NCBI GenBank assembly: GCA_029572965.1 | Contig: JAKPQD010000271.1 | Coordinates: 39,155-103,154, forward strand | Length of the DNA: 64,000 nucleotides | Reading direction: 5' to 3' | DNA from: Bacteroidota bacterium | GTDB taxonomy: Bacteria > Bacteroidota > Bacteroidia > Bacteroidales > DTGW01 | In this document: positions 35,726 through 45,500 of the stretch, one piece after another | Numbering within the stretch: position 1 is the stretch's first letter | How the letters are laid out: every line of letters begins with the position of its first letter | Position numbers and translations under genes: made by a program | The notes under the pieces: generated by a model | Told to the model about the DNA's origin: nothing | Databases searched by the model: none | Seen by the model: the letters and a program-made list of their open reading frames with translations, nothing else

Positions 35726-37099
35726 ATGACTAATCCTGAAAGCAATATATTAATTATTACTTCAGCTAAAGAAGGTGTTGCGTATGATTGGGCTTTAATG
35801 TTATCTGAAAGTTTAGGATCAGCCATTGCCCAGTTGGCAGGTTTTTCTCCAGCCATTAATGTTGACTCTTTGGATAATGTCGATAGTGAGAATTTTTTGA
35901 AAAGCAAATCGGCTGTTTATATTGTCCTTGACAATATGTATATTTCGAATCAGCTGCAAATAGAGAAGGTTAGACGTTATACCAAAATTGATAACCTGAA
36001 CTTATTTTTTATCCTTCCTGCCCCCCAGAATGAGAAGGAATTGAAAAACATAACAGACAAAAAGATTACCTATTATTGTTTTGATGAAGACCCCGAAACT
36101 GGTATCGAACGCCGATATAGTGCTTTTGAACCCCCTGACATATCTAAGCTTTTCTGGTCAAAAGTATTGGATATAGCTTATGATTTTCTGCAAAAGAAAG
36201 GGAAAAGTGAGGTTCAGATTAAAAAGGCCGTATATCTGGCTATTACAGGCCCAGAACTTTTTGAATACCGTGATGCAATTAGGAGTGAGCTTATACATCG
36301 TGGATATACTGTTTTTCCTGAAGTGAATTTGACTAATGACACAGAAAAAATTGCTGAAGAAGTATCTGCTTATCTTTCCAAGAGTTATATTTCAATACAC
36401 CTCATAGGCAGTAAATATGGCCACATCATCCCCGGAATTGAATCATCATTGCCAGAGCTTCAGTGCCGGTTGTCTGCAAAACATTTAAGGTTGCAGGCTG
36501 AGAGACTGCAGCACCAAACCTTTCAAAGATTAGTGTGGATTCAACCCAAGATAAAACCTATTGAAGAGAAACAAAAACGTTTTCTTAACGCTTTGAGAGT
36601 CGAAGAAAAAAATTTCAATACCGAGATCCTTCAGATATCGCTTGAAGATTTAAAAGTTGTGCTGCGTGAAAAGCTTGATTATATTGATGGAAAAATAAAA
36701 AGTACAGAGCAAAACCTTAACAGCGTTTATATTATTTATGAACCCAAAGATTATGTAAAGGTGTTGGAGATAGTTCAATATTTTGAAAAACAAAATGTTA
36801 AAACTTTACTTATTGACTTTGTAAAAATGGCTGATACTATTGTTGCTTCGCATTATAATTATCTTACAGCATGTTCTTCGGTTATTATTTATGATAGTGG
36901 TAACAACCCTCAATGGTTGAGCAGCAAAATGAAAGACCTTGTAAAAGCGCCGGGATTTGGGAGGAAGAACCCGTTTAAGGTGAAAGCAATTTTGACTAAA
37001 AATATAAATGGATTTTCTGGTACCGATAATCTGTTGCTTGACGCAAATAAAATAGATCCTGCATTATCAATTTTTGTTCAAAAATTAAACCAAAACTGA
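35726..37099 (+). CDS. TIR/DUF4062-like protein with three Rossmann-type segments
   Basis: The 457-residue protein has no signal peptide or membrane helix. Three strand-helix segments look alike: residues 1-150 (NILIITSAKEGVAYDWALML), 170-260 (KKAVYLAITGPELFEYRDAI) and 330-430 (NSVYIIYEPKDYVKVLEIVQ). The middle one matches the DUF4062/TIR pattern with HLIGSKYGHIIPGIESSLPE and a Glu-Leu-Gln-Cys helix, where Glu would match the TIR catalytic or conserved Glu. Its stop overlaps the start of the STAND ATPase by one base (TGATG), so the two are coupled and probably act together. NADase activity is possible but not shown. Confidence 0.75.
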   Translation: MTNPESNILIITSAKEGVAYDWALMLSESLGSAIAQLAGFSPAINVDSLDNVDSENFLKSKSAVYIVLDNMYISNQLQIEKVRRYTKIDNLNLFFILPAPQNEKELKNITDKKITYYCFDEDPETGIERRYSAFEPPDISKLFWSKVLDIAYDFLQKKGKSEVQIKKAVYLAITGPELFEYRDAIRSELIHRGYTVFPEVNLTNDTEKIAEEVSAYLSKSYISIHLIGSKYGHIIPGIESSLPELQCRLSAKHLRLQAERLQHQTFQRLVWIQPKIKPIEEKQKRFLNALRVEEKNFNTEILQISLEDLKVVLREKLDYIDGKIKSTEQNLNSVYIIYEPKDYVKVLEIVQYFEKQNVKTLLIDFVKMADTIVASHYNYLTACSSVIIYDSGNNPQWLSSKMKDLVKAPGFGRKNPFKVKAILTKNINGFSGTDNLLLDANKIDPALSIFVQKLNQN

Positions 37100-40000
37100 T
37101 GGATGAATATGTAAAAACGGCCAACCTTGAAGCAATATCAGAAATAAAGGCTGTAATCAATCCTTTTCCCGGCCTAAGGCCTTTTGGTATTGAAGAAAGC
37201 CACTTGTTTTTTGGACGCGAAGGACAAAGCGAAGAAGTGCTATTGAAGCTTTCCAAAAACCGTTTTGTGGCAGTTATTGGTGCATCGGGGACAGGAAAGT
37301 CTTCTCTTATATATTGCGGGTTAGTTCCTATTTTGTATGGAGGGTTCATTGCTAATGCTGGTTCGCAATGGAAAATCATTGCTACCAGGCCTGGAGGTGG
37401 GCCTATTGCTAACATGGCCGAATCTGTTGTGAAATCTGTTTATAAAGATGAAGCAGACAAAGAAAAGCAGATGAAAGCTTCCTTTTTTGATGCTATGCTC
37501 CGCAGAAGTTCTCTGGGACTGCTTGAGGTATTGCGCAACCTGCCTATAGCCAAAGATGAAAATATCCTTATGCTCGTTGACCAGTTTGAAGAGCTTTTCA
37601 GGTATAGGCTTAGCCGTAAAGGGCAGGAGGCAGTCAATGAATCTGAAGCTTTTGTTAAGCTATTGGTCGAGGCTGTAAATCAAACAGAAATACCTGTATA
37701 TATTGTTATTACTATGCGTTCTGATTTTATTGGCGAATGTTCCAATTACCAGGAGCTTACAACGCTGATAAACAGAAGCAACTACCTGATTCCGCAAATG
37801 ACACGTAATGACTTTCGCGATGCAATTGTGGGGCCTGTTGCTGTTGGAAATGCTAAGATAGAAACCGCTTTGGTTCAGGAATTGCTGAATGATGTTGGCG
37901 ATAACCCTGATCAGTTACCTATTTTGCAGCATGCCATGATGCGTACATGGGATTATTGGCTCAATAACAGCGACCGGGACAAGGAAGTCGGCTTGAGCGA
38001 ATACGAAGCCATTGGTAAAATGGAAAAAGCCCTATCTGAACATGCTAACGAAGCCTTTGATGAGCTTTCGGAAGAGGGACAAAGAATTTGTGAAGTGCTG
38101 TTTAAAACTATCACAGAAAAAGGGGCAGACAATAGGGGAGTACGTCGGCCTACAAGGTTAGAAGATATTGCAGACATTGCTGCTGCTGATATTGATGAAC
38201 TGAAAACTGTAATTGAAAAATTTCGTGCCCCGGGACGTTCTTTTGTTACGCCATCCAGTGAAGTGCCGTTGACAAAAGACTCTATTATTGACCTTTCGCA
38301 CGAAAGCTTGATGCGTATCTGGAACCGTCTGAAAGTATGGGTTGACGAAGAGGCTTCTGCTGTTCAGATGTACCTTAGGCTTTCAGAGGCATCTGCATTG
38401 TTTCAGGAAGGGAAAACAGGCCTTTGGAGACCTCCTGATTTGCAAATAGCTTTAAACTGGGAAAAGAAGCAAAAGCCAACACTGGCTTGGGCACAAAGGC
38501 ATAACCCTGCATTTGAGCGGGCTATGGTTTTTCTTCATACCAGTGCTAAGGAATATGAGGCCGATGAGCTTAATAAAATCAAGCTTCAGAAAAGGGCTTT
38601 GCAACGAAGCCGTATGATTGCTGCTATACTTGGGGTTGCTGCTGTTATCTCACTTGGAATTATGATTTATGCTCAGATGCAAAGTACTGAGGCCTTTAAA
38701 CAGCGGATGGCTGCTATAAAAAGTAGCGTCGAAGCCAACAAACAAAAGTCTATAGCTTTGAAAAATGCCCAGGAGGCTAATGAACAAAAGAAAATAGCCG
38801 AACAGCAATCCATTGAGGCCAATAAACAGAAGGAAATAGCTCTTGAGCAAACTCAAATAGCTTTGCAGAATGCAACAGAAGCCAACCGGCAAAAGAATAT
38901 CGCTGATGCTAAAAGCAAAGAAGCTAACGAGCAAAAGGTCCTGGCCGAAAAAAGTGCTAAAGAAGCTTTAGAACAAAAATTAGCTGCAGAAATTGCCCGT
39001 GAAGAGGCTTACAACAGGCGTATGCTTTCTATAGCCCAGTCTATGGCAGTAAAGTCGCAACAGATAGATGATGATAAAGATTTGAAAGCGTTGTTGGCAT
39101 TTCAGGCATTCACATTCAATGAGAAATACCAAGGTTCAGAAAAGAACCCTGATGTTTTTGCCGGGCTTTACCAGGCTATGATTACTTTAAATGGGAAAAG
39201 CCAGAATATTTATAAAGGCCATAGTGATGCAATCAATTCTATTGTTTTTTGGCCTTCTGCAAGTTTGTTTTACACAGCAAGTAGTGATGGTAAGGTTTTA
39301 AAATGGGATGTTTCTGATTCAACTAAAAAGCCTTTTGTTGTCATTGACAATAAAAAGGTGGTAAATAAATCTATAGACATTAGCAGTGATGGTAAATATC
39401 TTGCAGTTGGTACATTGGGCAATGGATTGGGGATTTTAGACCTGAAAACAAAAGATGCATCGGTGCGTTATGCAGTTGTACCTTACAAAAATATTGAATT
39501 AGTTGCTTTTACCAATGATGCTAAAACGATTGTTGCAGCATCTGATAGTTCTCTGATTGAATTTGATGCTACAACAGGAGCCGGAACGGTCGTAGGAAAA
39601 GCAGATGGCAAGATTCTTTCGTTAGCAGTGGCCCCGGATGGTAAGACTATAGCTACCGGCACAAAATCAGGTAAAGTATATCTTTGGGATAAAGTAAGCA
39701 GCTACAAAAAAGAACTTTTATTTGAAGAAGCGTCGAATCAGATACATTCGCTGGCTTTTAATCATAATGGCTCGTTATTGGCTGCAGGTAACCTGATAGG
39801 TTATCTCAAGCTATGGAATTTGAAGGAAAAGAAAATGCTTTTCAATGTTAAAGGTCATTCTGCACGTATTACAGATATTAAGTTTAGTCCGAATGACAAA
39901 ACTATTGCTACTGCAAGCTACGACCAAAATGTGTTGTTGTGGGATGCTTCTGATTTGAATATTCAGCCTATCAAACTTAAAGAACATGAGTCATGGGTAC

Positions 40001-40191
40001 TGTCATTGGCTTTTAATCCGTTTGGCGACAAGCTTGTTACTGGCAGTATCAAAGAAGACAGGCTGATTCTTTGGCCTACCAATACTTATGATATGGCTTC
40101 TGTAGTTCATAAGAAAATGGGACGAAATTTTACTATTGAAGAATGGAATACTTATGTAGGAAAGGACATAAGATATGAGCGGTCTAAATAA
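37099..40191 (+). CDS. Membrane-anchored STAND ATPase with coiled coil and WD40 propeller
   Basis: The 1030-residue protein begins with a STAND-type (nSTAND1) ATPase: FPGLRPFGIEESHLFFGRE (about 23-41), Walker A GASGTGKSS (61-69) and Walker B LMLVDQFEEL (157-166). Winged-helix-like sequence extends to about 480. One membrane helix (506-526) separates it from a coiled coil (527-640) of EAN-x-QK-x-IA type repeats, and WD40 blades (about 700-1015) with SGKVYLWDKVS, YLKLWNLKEKK and NVLLWDASDLN. By topology the ATPase and the propeller lie on opposite faces of the inner membrane, or the helix is a re-entrant anchor. STAND proteins are signal-triggered switches that oligomerise. It is translationally coupled to the TIR-like gene. 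Confidence 0.9.
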   Translation: MDEYVKTANLEAISEIKAVINPFPGLRPFGIEESHLFFGREGQSEEVLLKLSKNRFVAVIGASGTGKSSLIYCGLVPILYGGFIANAGSQWKIIATRPGGGPIANMAESVVKSVYKDEADKEKQMKASFFDAMLRRSSLGLLEVLRNLPIAKDENILMLVDQFEELFRYRLSRKGQEAVNESEAFVKLLVEAVNQTEIPVYIVITMRSDFIGECSNYQELTTLINRSNYLIPQMTRNDFRDAIVGPVAVGNAKIETALVQELLNDVGDNPDQLPILQHAMMRTWDYWLNNSDRDKEVGLSEYEAIGKMEKALSEHANEAFDELSEEGQRICEVLFKTITEKGADNRGVRRPTRLEDIADIAAADIDELKTVIEKFRAPGRSFVTPSSEVPLTKDSIIDLSHESLMRIWNRLKVWVDEEASAVQMYLRLSEASALFQEGKTGLWRPPDLQIALNWEKKQKPTLAWAQRHNPAFERAMVFLHTSAKEYEADELNKIKLQKRALQRSRMIAAILGVAAVISLGIMIYAQMQSTEAFKQRMAAIKSSVEANKQKSIALKNAQEANEQKKIAEQQSIEANKQKEIALEQTQIALQNATEANRQKNIADAKSKEANEQKVLAEKSAKEALEQKLAAEIAREEAYNRRMLSIAQSMAVKSQQIDDDKDLKALLAFQAFTFNEKYQGSEKNPDVFAGLYQAMITLNGKSQNIYKGHSDAINSIVFWPSASLFYTASSDGKVLKWDVSDSTKKPFVVIDNKKVVNKSIDISSDGKYLAVGTLGNGLGILDLKTKDASVRYAVVPYKNIELVAFTNDAKTIVAASDSSLIEFDATTGAGTVVGKADGKILSLAVAPDGKTIATGTKSGKVYLWDKVSSYKKELLFEEASNQIHSLAFNHNGSLLAAGNLIGYLKLWNLKEKKMLFNVKGHSARITDIKFSPNDKTIATASYDQNVLLWDASDLNIQPIKLKEHESWVLSLAFNPFGDKLVTGSIKEDRLILWPTNTYDMASVVHKKMGRNFTIEEWNTYVGKDIRYERSK

Positions 40192-40214
40192 TTAATATTT
40201 AAAACAATCTATAG

Positions 40215-41243
40215 ATGATAAAAGTTAAGCTTTGGATATTTCTGTTAAGTATCGCTTGCCTGTTGCCTTTTAAAGTTCTTGGCCAGGAAGATTGTGCTTT
40301 TACATTGTCGAAAGCACAAAAGTTGTATGATGCAGGAACCATTGAACAGATTCCTGAAATGTTGAAGATGTGTATGGAAAGTGGTTTTACCAAAGAAGAA
40401 AAACAGCAGGCAATGAAGTTGATTATCATGGCATATTTGTTTGATAACAATCAGAAAGAAGCTGATAAAGAGATGCTTAAGTTTCTTAAAGAATATCCGG
40501 AGTATGAAATTGTCGTTTCAGATCAGGCCGAGTTTGTTCAGCTTTTTAACACCTATCGTACTTTACCTATTGCTTCTATTGGATTGGTGGGGTTTACCAA
40601 TATGTCTTATGTTACCCCGATAAGCTATTACGGAACAGATGGAAATAAAGGCTCATACAAAAATACAGGCTTTGGGTTTCAGGTGGGGCTTTCGTATCTG
40701 CAATACCTGATGGAGTATATTGATTTAAACGTAGAAGGGTTCTATGTTTCCAGTACTTATCAATTTGCCAGCTCAGATACTGCCAAGCAAATAACATTTG
40801 AAGAAACTCAATCAAAACTTGAGTTCCCAATATCAGCTGTGTTTAAACCCAGATCTTTTGGTATGTTTGTGCCGTATTGCCGTTTAGGGTTTGGAACAAG
40901 CCTGCTTTTATCATCTAATGGTTCTGAAACTACTATTAATCCTGCATCTATGGTTAAACCTAATTCAAATCCCAGTTTTGATTTAATGAACAGGAGGAAA
41001 AAATTTCAGATATACGGTATTATTGGGGCTGGTGTGAGGATAAACCTTTCTCATAGCTTTTTATTATTGGATGTCAGGTATAATCAAGGCTTCACACAAC
41101 AGTTTAAGAAATCGGCCAGGACCTCAGGTGATTATATAAACTATGTGATAAACACGCAACATAATGAAAATGATTTCAGAATTAATAATTTATGGATGTC
41201 AATAGGTTTCTATTATAAATTTTATAAACCCCAAAAACGATAA
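40215..41243 (+). CDS. Outer-membrane protein with N-terminal TPR-like segment and beta-barrel
   Basis: The 342-residue product has a signal peptide ending at VLGQ. Residues about 25-115 are helical, resembling TPR repeats (KAQKLYDAGTIEQIPEMLKM, QAMKLIIMAYLFDNNQKEAD). From about 120 to the end it has amphipathic strands and finishes with LWMSIGFYYKFYKPQKR, as in eight- to ten-stranded Bacteroidota outer-membrane proteins. It lies 23 bp after the STAND gene and 5 bp before the lipoprotein gene, so all belong to one transcript. Confidence 0.85.
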   Translation: MIKVKLWIFLLSIACLLPFKVLGQEDCAFTLSKAQKLYDAGTIEQIPEMLKMCMESGFTKEEKQQAMKLIIMAYLFDNNQKEADKEMLKFLKEYPEYEIVVSDQAEFVQLFNTYRTLPIASIGLVGFTNMSYVTPISYYGTDGNKGSYKNTGFGFQVGLSYLQYLMEYIDLNVEGFYVSSTYQFASSDTAKQITFEETQSKLEFPISAVFKPRSFGMFVPYCRLGFGTSLLLSSNGSETTINPASMVKPNSNPSFDLMNRRKKFQIYGIIGAGVRINLSHSFLLLDVRYNQGFTQQFKKSARTSGDYINYVINTQHNENDFRINNLWMSIGFYYKFYKPQKR

Positions 41244-41248
41244 CTGAT

Positions 41249-42454
41249 ATGAATAAATATATATACTATATTATATTGGTTCTACTGGCTTTTGTGTCAT
41301 GTAAAGAAGCTGATATGGCTTCAGATCAGGAAAAATCGCATATTAAATTTTATGGAGGAAGCTATCAGGCTGAAGGGAACGATATTAAACAACTTTCGGA
41401 CGGCTGCTTTGTTGCTTTTGGAACAATTAGCTTTTCTGAAATCTCCAAAAGTATGTACCTCGTTAAAACTGACCGACTTGGAAACGAGATTTGGAGTAAA
41501 GTAATAACAGATACAATTAGTAAAACTGGCGTTAGCTTTGAGGTAATGCCTGATGGTGGGTTTGTTATGCTTGGGAATACAATTACTTCTCCTTCAAGGA
41601 TTTCTGTTGCAAGGACAGATGCAAATGGAGTAACTTTATGGACAAAATACATCAGCAGGGGAAAAGGAATTAAAGGGTATAGCATCAAAAGAACATCAGA
41701 CAATGGATTGGTCATTGCCGGAAGTTATACCAATGCTAATGATGATTTAGATGCCATGCTCTTTTTTGTGGATTTTGCAGGGAACAACGAAAAATTGATT
41801 ACAGCTGCCTGGGATGAAAATGATGAGGCTAAAGATGTTATAGAACTTGGAAATGGTATTTTTATTATGGCTGGTTACAGGACAAATATTAGCACAAAAG
41901 GCTCAAATGCTTGCTTCTGGATTGTTAACAGTAAAGATGAAGATTTCCCTTTTTTACATGGCTTAGTTATTGAGAAAAATAAAGTGAGTTCTATTGAAAG
42001 GGTTAAGTTTATTGGAAATTCTAATTATTTGATGTGTGGACAGGTTAACACTCTTGATTCGGCAATGAATACATTTGTGGCTAAAATAAAAGTGTTCTCA
42101 CCTGACAACACAACTGATTATACCATTAAGCCTGTTTGGAAAAGAAGTTATGGTAGTAAAAATAAAGACTTTGCAACGAGTTGTGAAATGCTTTCAGATA
42201 ATGATTTTGCTATATTAGGAACTACTTATAACGACCTGGGTCAAACCAGCATGACGCTTTATAAAATAGACAGTCTGGGAAACGAAACCTCAGCTAAAAA
42301 AGAATATGGAGGGACCTCAGGTAGTTCTGTTAGCCAATCCGGTAACTGTATATTGAAAACTCAGGATGGAGGCCTTGTCACTACCGGGGTTAATTCATAC
42401 TCAAAAACCACTTTGCTGAGCATTATTAAATTTGATAGCAATGGTAATTTTTGA
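41249..42454 (+). CDS. Lipoprotein with delta-60-like beta repeats
   Basis: The 401-residue product has a lipobox AFVSC (Cys18). The mature part consists of repeats of the form DGGFVMLGNT, DNGLVIAGSYTN, DGGLVTTGVNSY with intervening WSKVITDT and WTKYISRGKG strands, typical of delta-60/Kelch-like propellers. Its start lies 5 bp after the barrel gene. It probably sits at the outer membrane and may bind the barrel or the giant secreted protein downstream. Confidence 0.82.
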   Translation: MNKYIYYIILVLLAFVSCKEADMASDQEKSHIKFYGGSYQAEGNDIKQLSDGCFVAFGTISFSEISKSMYLVKTDRLGNEIWSKVITDTISKTGVSFEVMPDGGFVMLGNTITSPSRISVARTDANGVTLWTKYISRGKGIKGYSIKRTSDNGLVIAGSYTNANDDLDAMLFFVDFAGNNEKLITAAWDENDEAKDVIELGNGIFIMAGYRTNISTKGSNACFWIVNSKDEDFPFLHGLVIEKNKVSSIERVKFIGNSNYLMCGQVNTLDSAMNTFVAKIKVFSPDNTTDYTIKPVWKRSYGSKNKDFATSCEMLSDNDFAILGTTYNDLGQTSMTLYKIDSLGNETSAKKEYGGTSGSSVSQSGNCILKTQDGGLVTTGVNSYSKTTLLSIIKFDSNGNF

Positions 42455-42509
42455 TTTTATTCTCATATAATCAACCAGCCTAAATATACTCACTTTAAAA
42501 CGTAAAGTC

Positions 42510-45500
42510 ATGAAACGAGCATGTTTAGAATTAAATTCAAATACGTATGAACAAAATCATGCGAGTTCTTTCCGACCTTTAAAGAATAATTTTGTTCGGA
42601 TGAAAACAAATATAAATACTATGAAAAGAACGATTCGTTTTATGTTTTTTTTCTTCTTGTTATTGATGACACCTGTATTGCTTTTTGCTGAGGGTCCAAC
42701 ATTGAGTAGTGTTAGTATAGCATCGAATAACAGCGTTTTAACTCAAGCAAAGGTAGGGGACAAGATAATGCTGACCTTTACGGGCAGCGAGCCGCTGACA
42801 AGCAAGCCGACAGTGACGATATTAGGGCATATCATAGCCAATGAAAATGTTGTCAATACAAGTGGCAATACTTGGACAGCGGAATATACTACATTAAATA
42901 GCGATACGGAGGGTACAGTGCCTTTTACTATTAATTATACAGATATTGCTGGCAATGCTGGAATAGCAGTAACTACAGATGGCAGCTCTGTTACCTTTGA
43001 TAGAACGGCTCCAACAGTTATTATTTCGAGTTCAGCAGCAAATCCGACTAATGTTTCTCCAATTCCATTAACAATTACTTTCAGCGAAGATGTTACAGGA
43101 TTTGTTGTTGAAGATATTACTACATCTGGAGGTTCTTTATCAGGGTTTTCAGGAAGTGGAAAAGTATATACGGTTAATTATTTTCCAGTTTATGGAACAA
43201 ACAATATAAATATTGCTGCTAATAAGGTTATAGATATTGCATCTAATGGAAATATAGCAGCTTCCCAGTTTTCTATTGAATATTATAAAACACCTGAAGT
43301 TGAATTTGTTAGCGGAGATACTATTTGTGCTAATGAAACAGTAGTTAATTTATCAGCAACAGCAAAAGATAATCGTGGCACAATATATTGGTATACAGAA
43401 GTTACAGGCGGAACTCATGTTGCTTCTGGCAACAATTATTCTCCTAATATAACAACAACTACTTCATATTATGTTGAGGTCAATGATCATGGTTTTATTT
43501 CATCGCCCAGGATTAAGGTTGATGCGATAGTATATCCATTACCGCTTACTACTGCAACAAATACCGGGCCTGTATGTGAAGGTTCTGCTATTAGTCTGGT
43601 TGGAGGCCCGATAACCCCCGATATTGTCAATTATTCATGGACTTCAACTCCGGCTGGTTATACTAATTCATATCATAGCCCTCTATTATCAAGCAATGCA
43701 ACAGAAGGCCTCTCTAAAACATATACTTTGAAAACTACAGATATTCATGGATGTGTTAATACTGCAAGTACTGTTGTTACAGTAAATGCAACCCCAACAA
43801 TATATAACGTTACAGGGGGTGGGGCATATTGTGCTGGAGGACCAGGAATGTCAATCGGGTTAGATGGTGCTGATAAGAATACAACATATACTTTAAAAAG
43901 AGGAATAACTCCAGTTGCCACATATAATTCAGGAACAAATACATCAGCTTTTACTTTTGGTACATTTACACAAGCCGGTGAATATACAGTAGTTGCAACA
44001 AGTAGTTGTACTGCTAATATGAATGGTTCGGTAAATATAACTGTGAACAGTCTGCCAACAGTTTACGCGTTTAACAATAGTCCAATTTGTGCAGAAAATT
44101 CATTAGTGTTAAATGCACTGCCTTCGGGCTTGAATTCTTATAGTTGGACTGGCCCTGCTATTTCAGGGTCATTATCAGGACAAAGCATAACTCTGACTAA
44201 TGCTGGTGCAGTATCTCACAGTGGGACATATACCCTTACTGTTACAGATGACAACGGTTGTGTTAATACGGCAACAACTGTTGCAAAAGTAAATGCACTG
44301 CCTTCACCATCTATAGTAGGGCTTGATAGTGCCTATAAAACTACCGATTCAAATATTGAATTAGTAGGAGATCCTTCTGGAGGCACTTTTAGCGGGTTAG
44401 GGGTTATTTCAAGTATCAATAAATTTTTCCCTAATCTGGTTAGTAAAATTGGAGAAAGTTTTGATATTAAATATACCTATACAGATGAAAAGAATTGCAC
44501 TAAGGTAGCAAAGCAAAGTGTAGTGGTGCTTAAAACAAGTGCTATTTTCGAAAGTATTAATCCTAATTCAACGTATTGCTATACTGATACCTCAGATGAA
44601 ATATGGGCAAAAAGCCCAGACATTGTTGGTAATGGTTATTACAAACATTCCAAAAAACATGGATTACAGGATTTAGGGAATAATCATGCTATTTTAACTC
44701 CGTCTTTAATGGGTGCCGGAAATGATACTATAACATTTTTCTTTAAAACTGTTGCTGGTGATGATAAAATCTCGAGGGTAGTTTTTATTGATAGTGTTGG
44801 TACTATAAGTATCAACACTCCGGCTGATGAGTTTTGTGAAAATGACAACCAAACTGTTACATTAAAAACTGTTAATGCTGGCACAAATGGAACTAAAAAC
44901 TGGATAGGGCCTGGTACTGTTGTTAATGGAGACTATACCTTTGTGCCAAGCAGTTTGACCAAGAATACCTCTTATAATTTTAGTGTAACCTATGTTTCAA
45001 CTAATGGTTGCTCAAGTAATACGGCTGATACTGATATATTTATTAACGAAAAGCCTAATGATACTATATATAACGAAAAAACATTCAATGTTTACAACGA
45101 GGCAGAAGAGTTAAAAGGTGGCAAAGTCTTTCCTTTATATTCATTTAGTGCCCCTAAAGGAATAACTTATGATGGAAGTGTTTATAAATTTAACCCGGCT
45201 GTAGTGCCTGCCAACACAAGTGTTGTTGTTACATATAGTTATACAGACAATAAATCGTGTACAAATACAGCTACAAAAACTTTCAATATTTATTCACCTG
45301 TAGGCACTATTACCAACCTTGGTTCGGCAAAAGATACTTTTTGTTATGGCGAAGCAATTGCTCACTATAAGTTTACCACAACTTCCCCATATTCTGCTTT
45401 ATTATTTTATATAGACAATAAAGATTACACAAGCCAACTTAGCGGTAACGAGGTTACCTTTCCGATAGGTTCAGATATTGGCCAAGGGTTACATACTGCC

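Noticed and set aside
35726..40191. Calling the TIR/STAND pair an established phage-defence system
   Set aside because: No defence island genes (restriction enzymes, toxins, CBASS, integrases) lie around it, and the neighbours are envelope genes.
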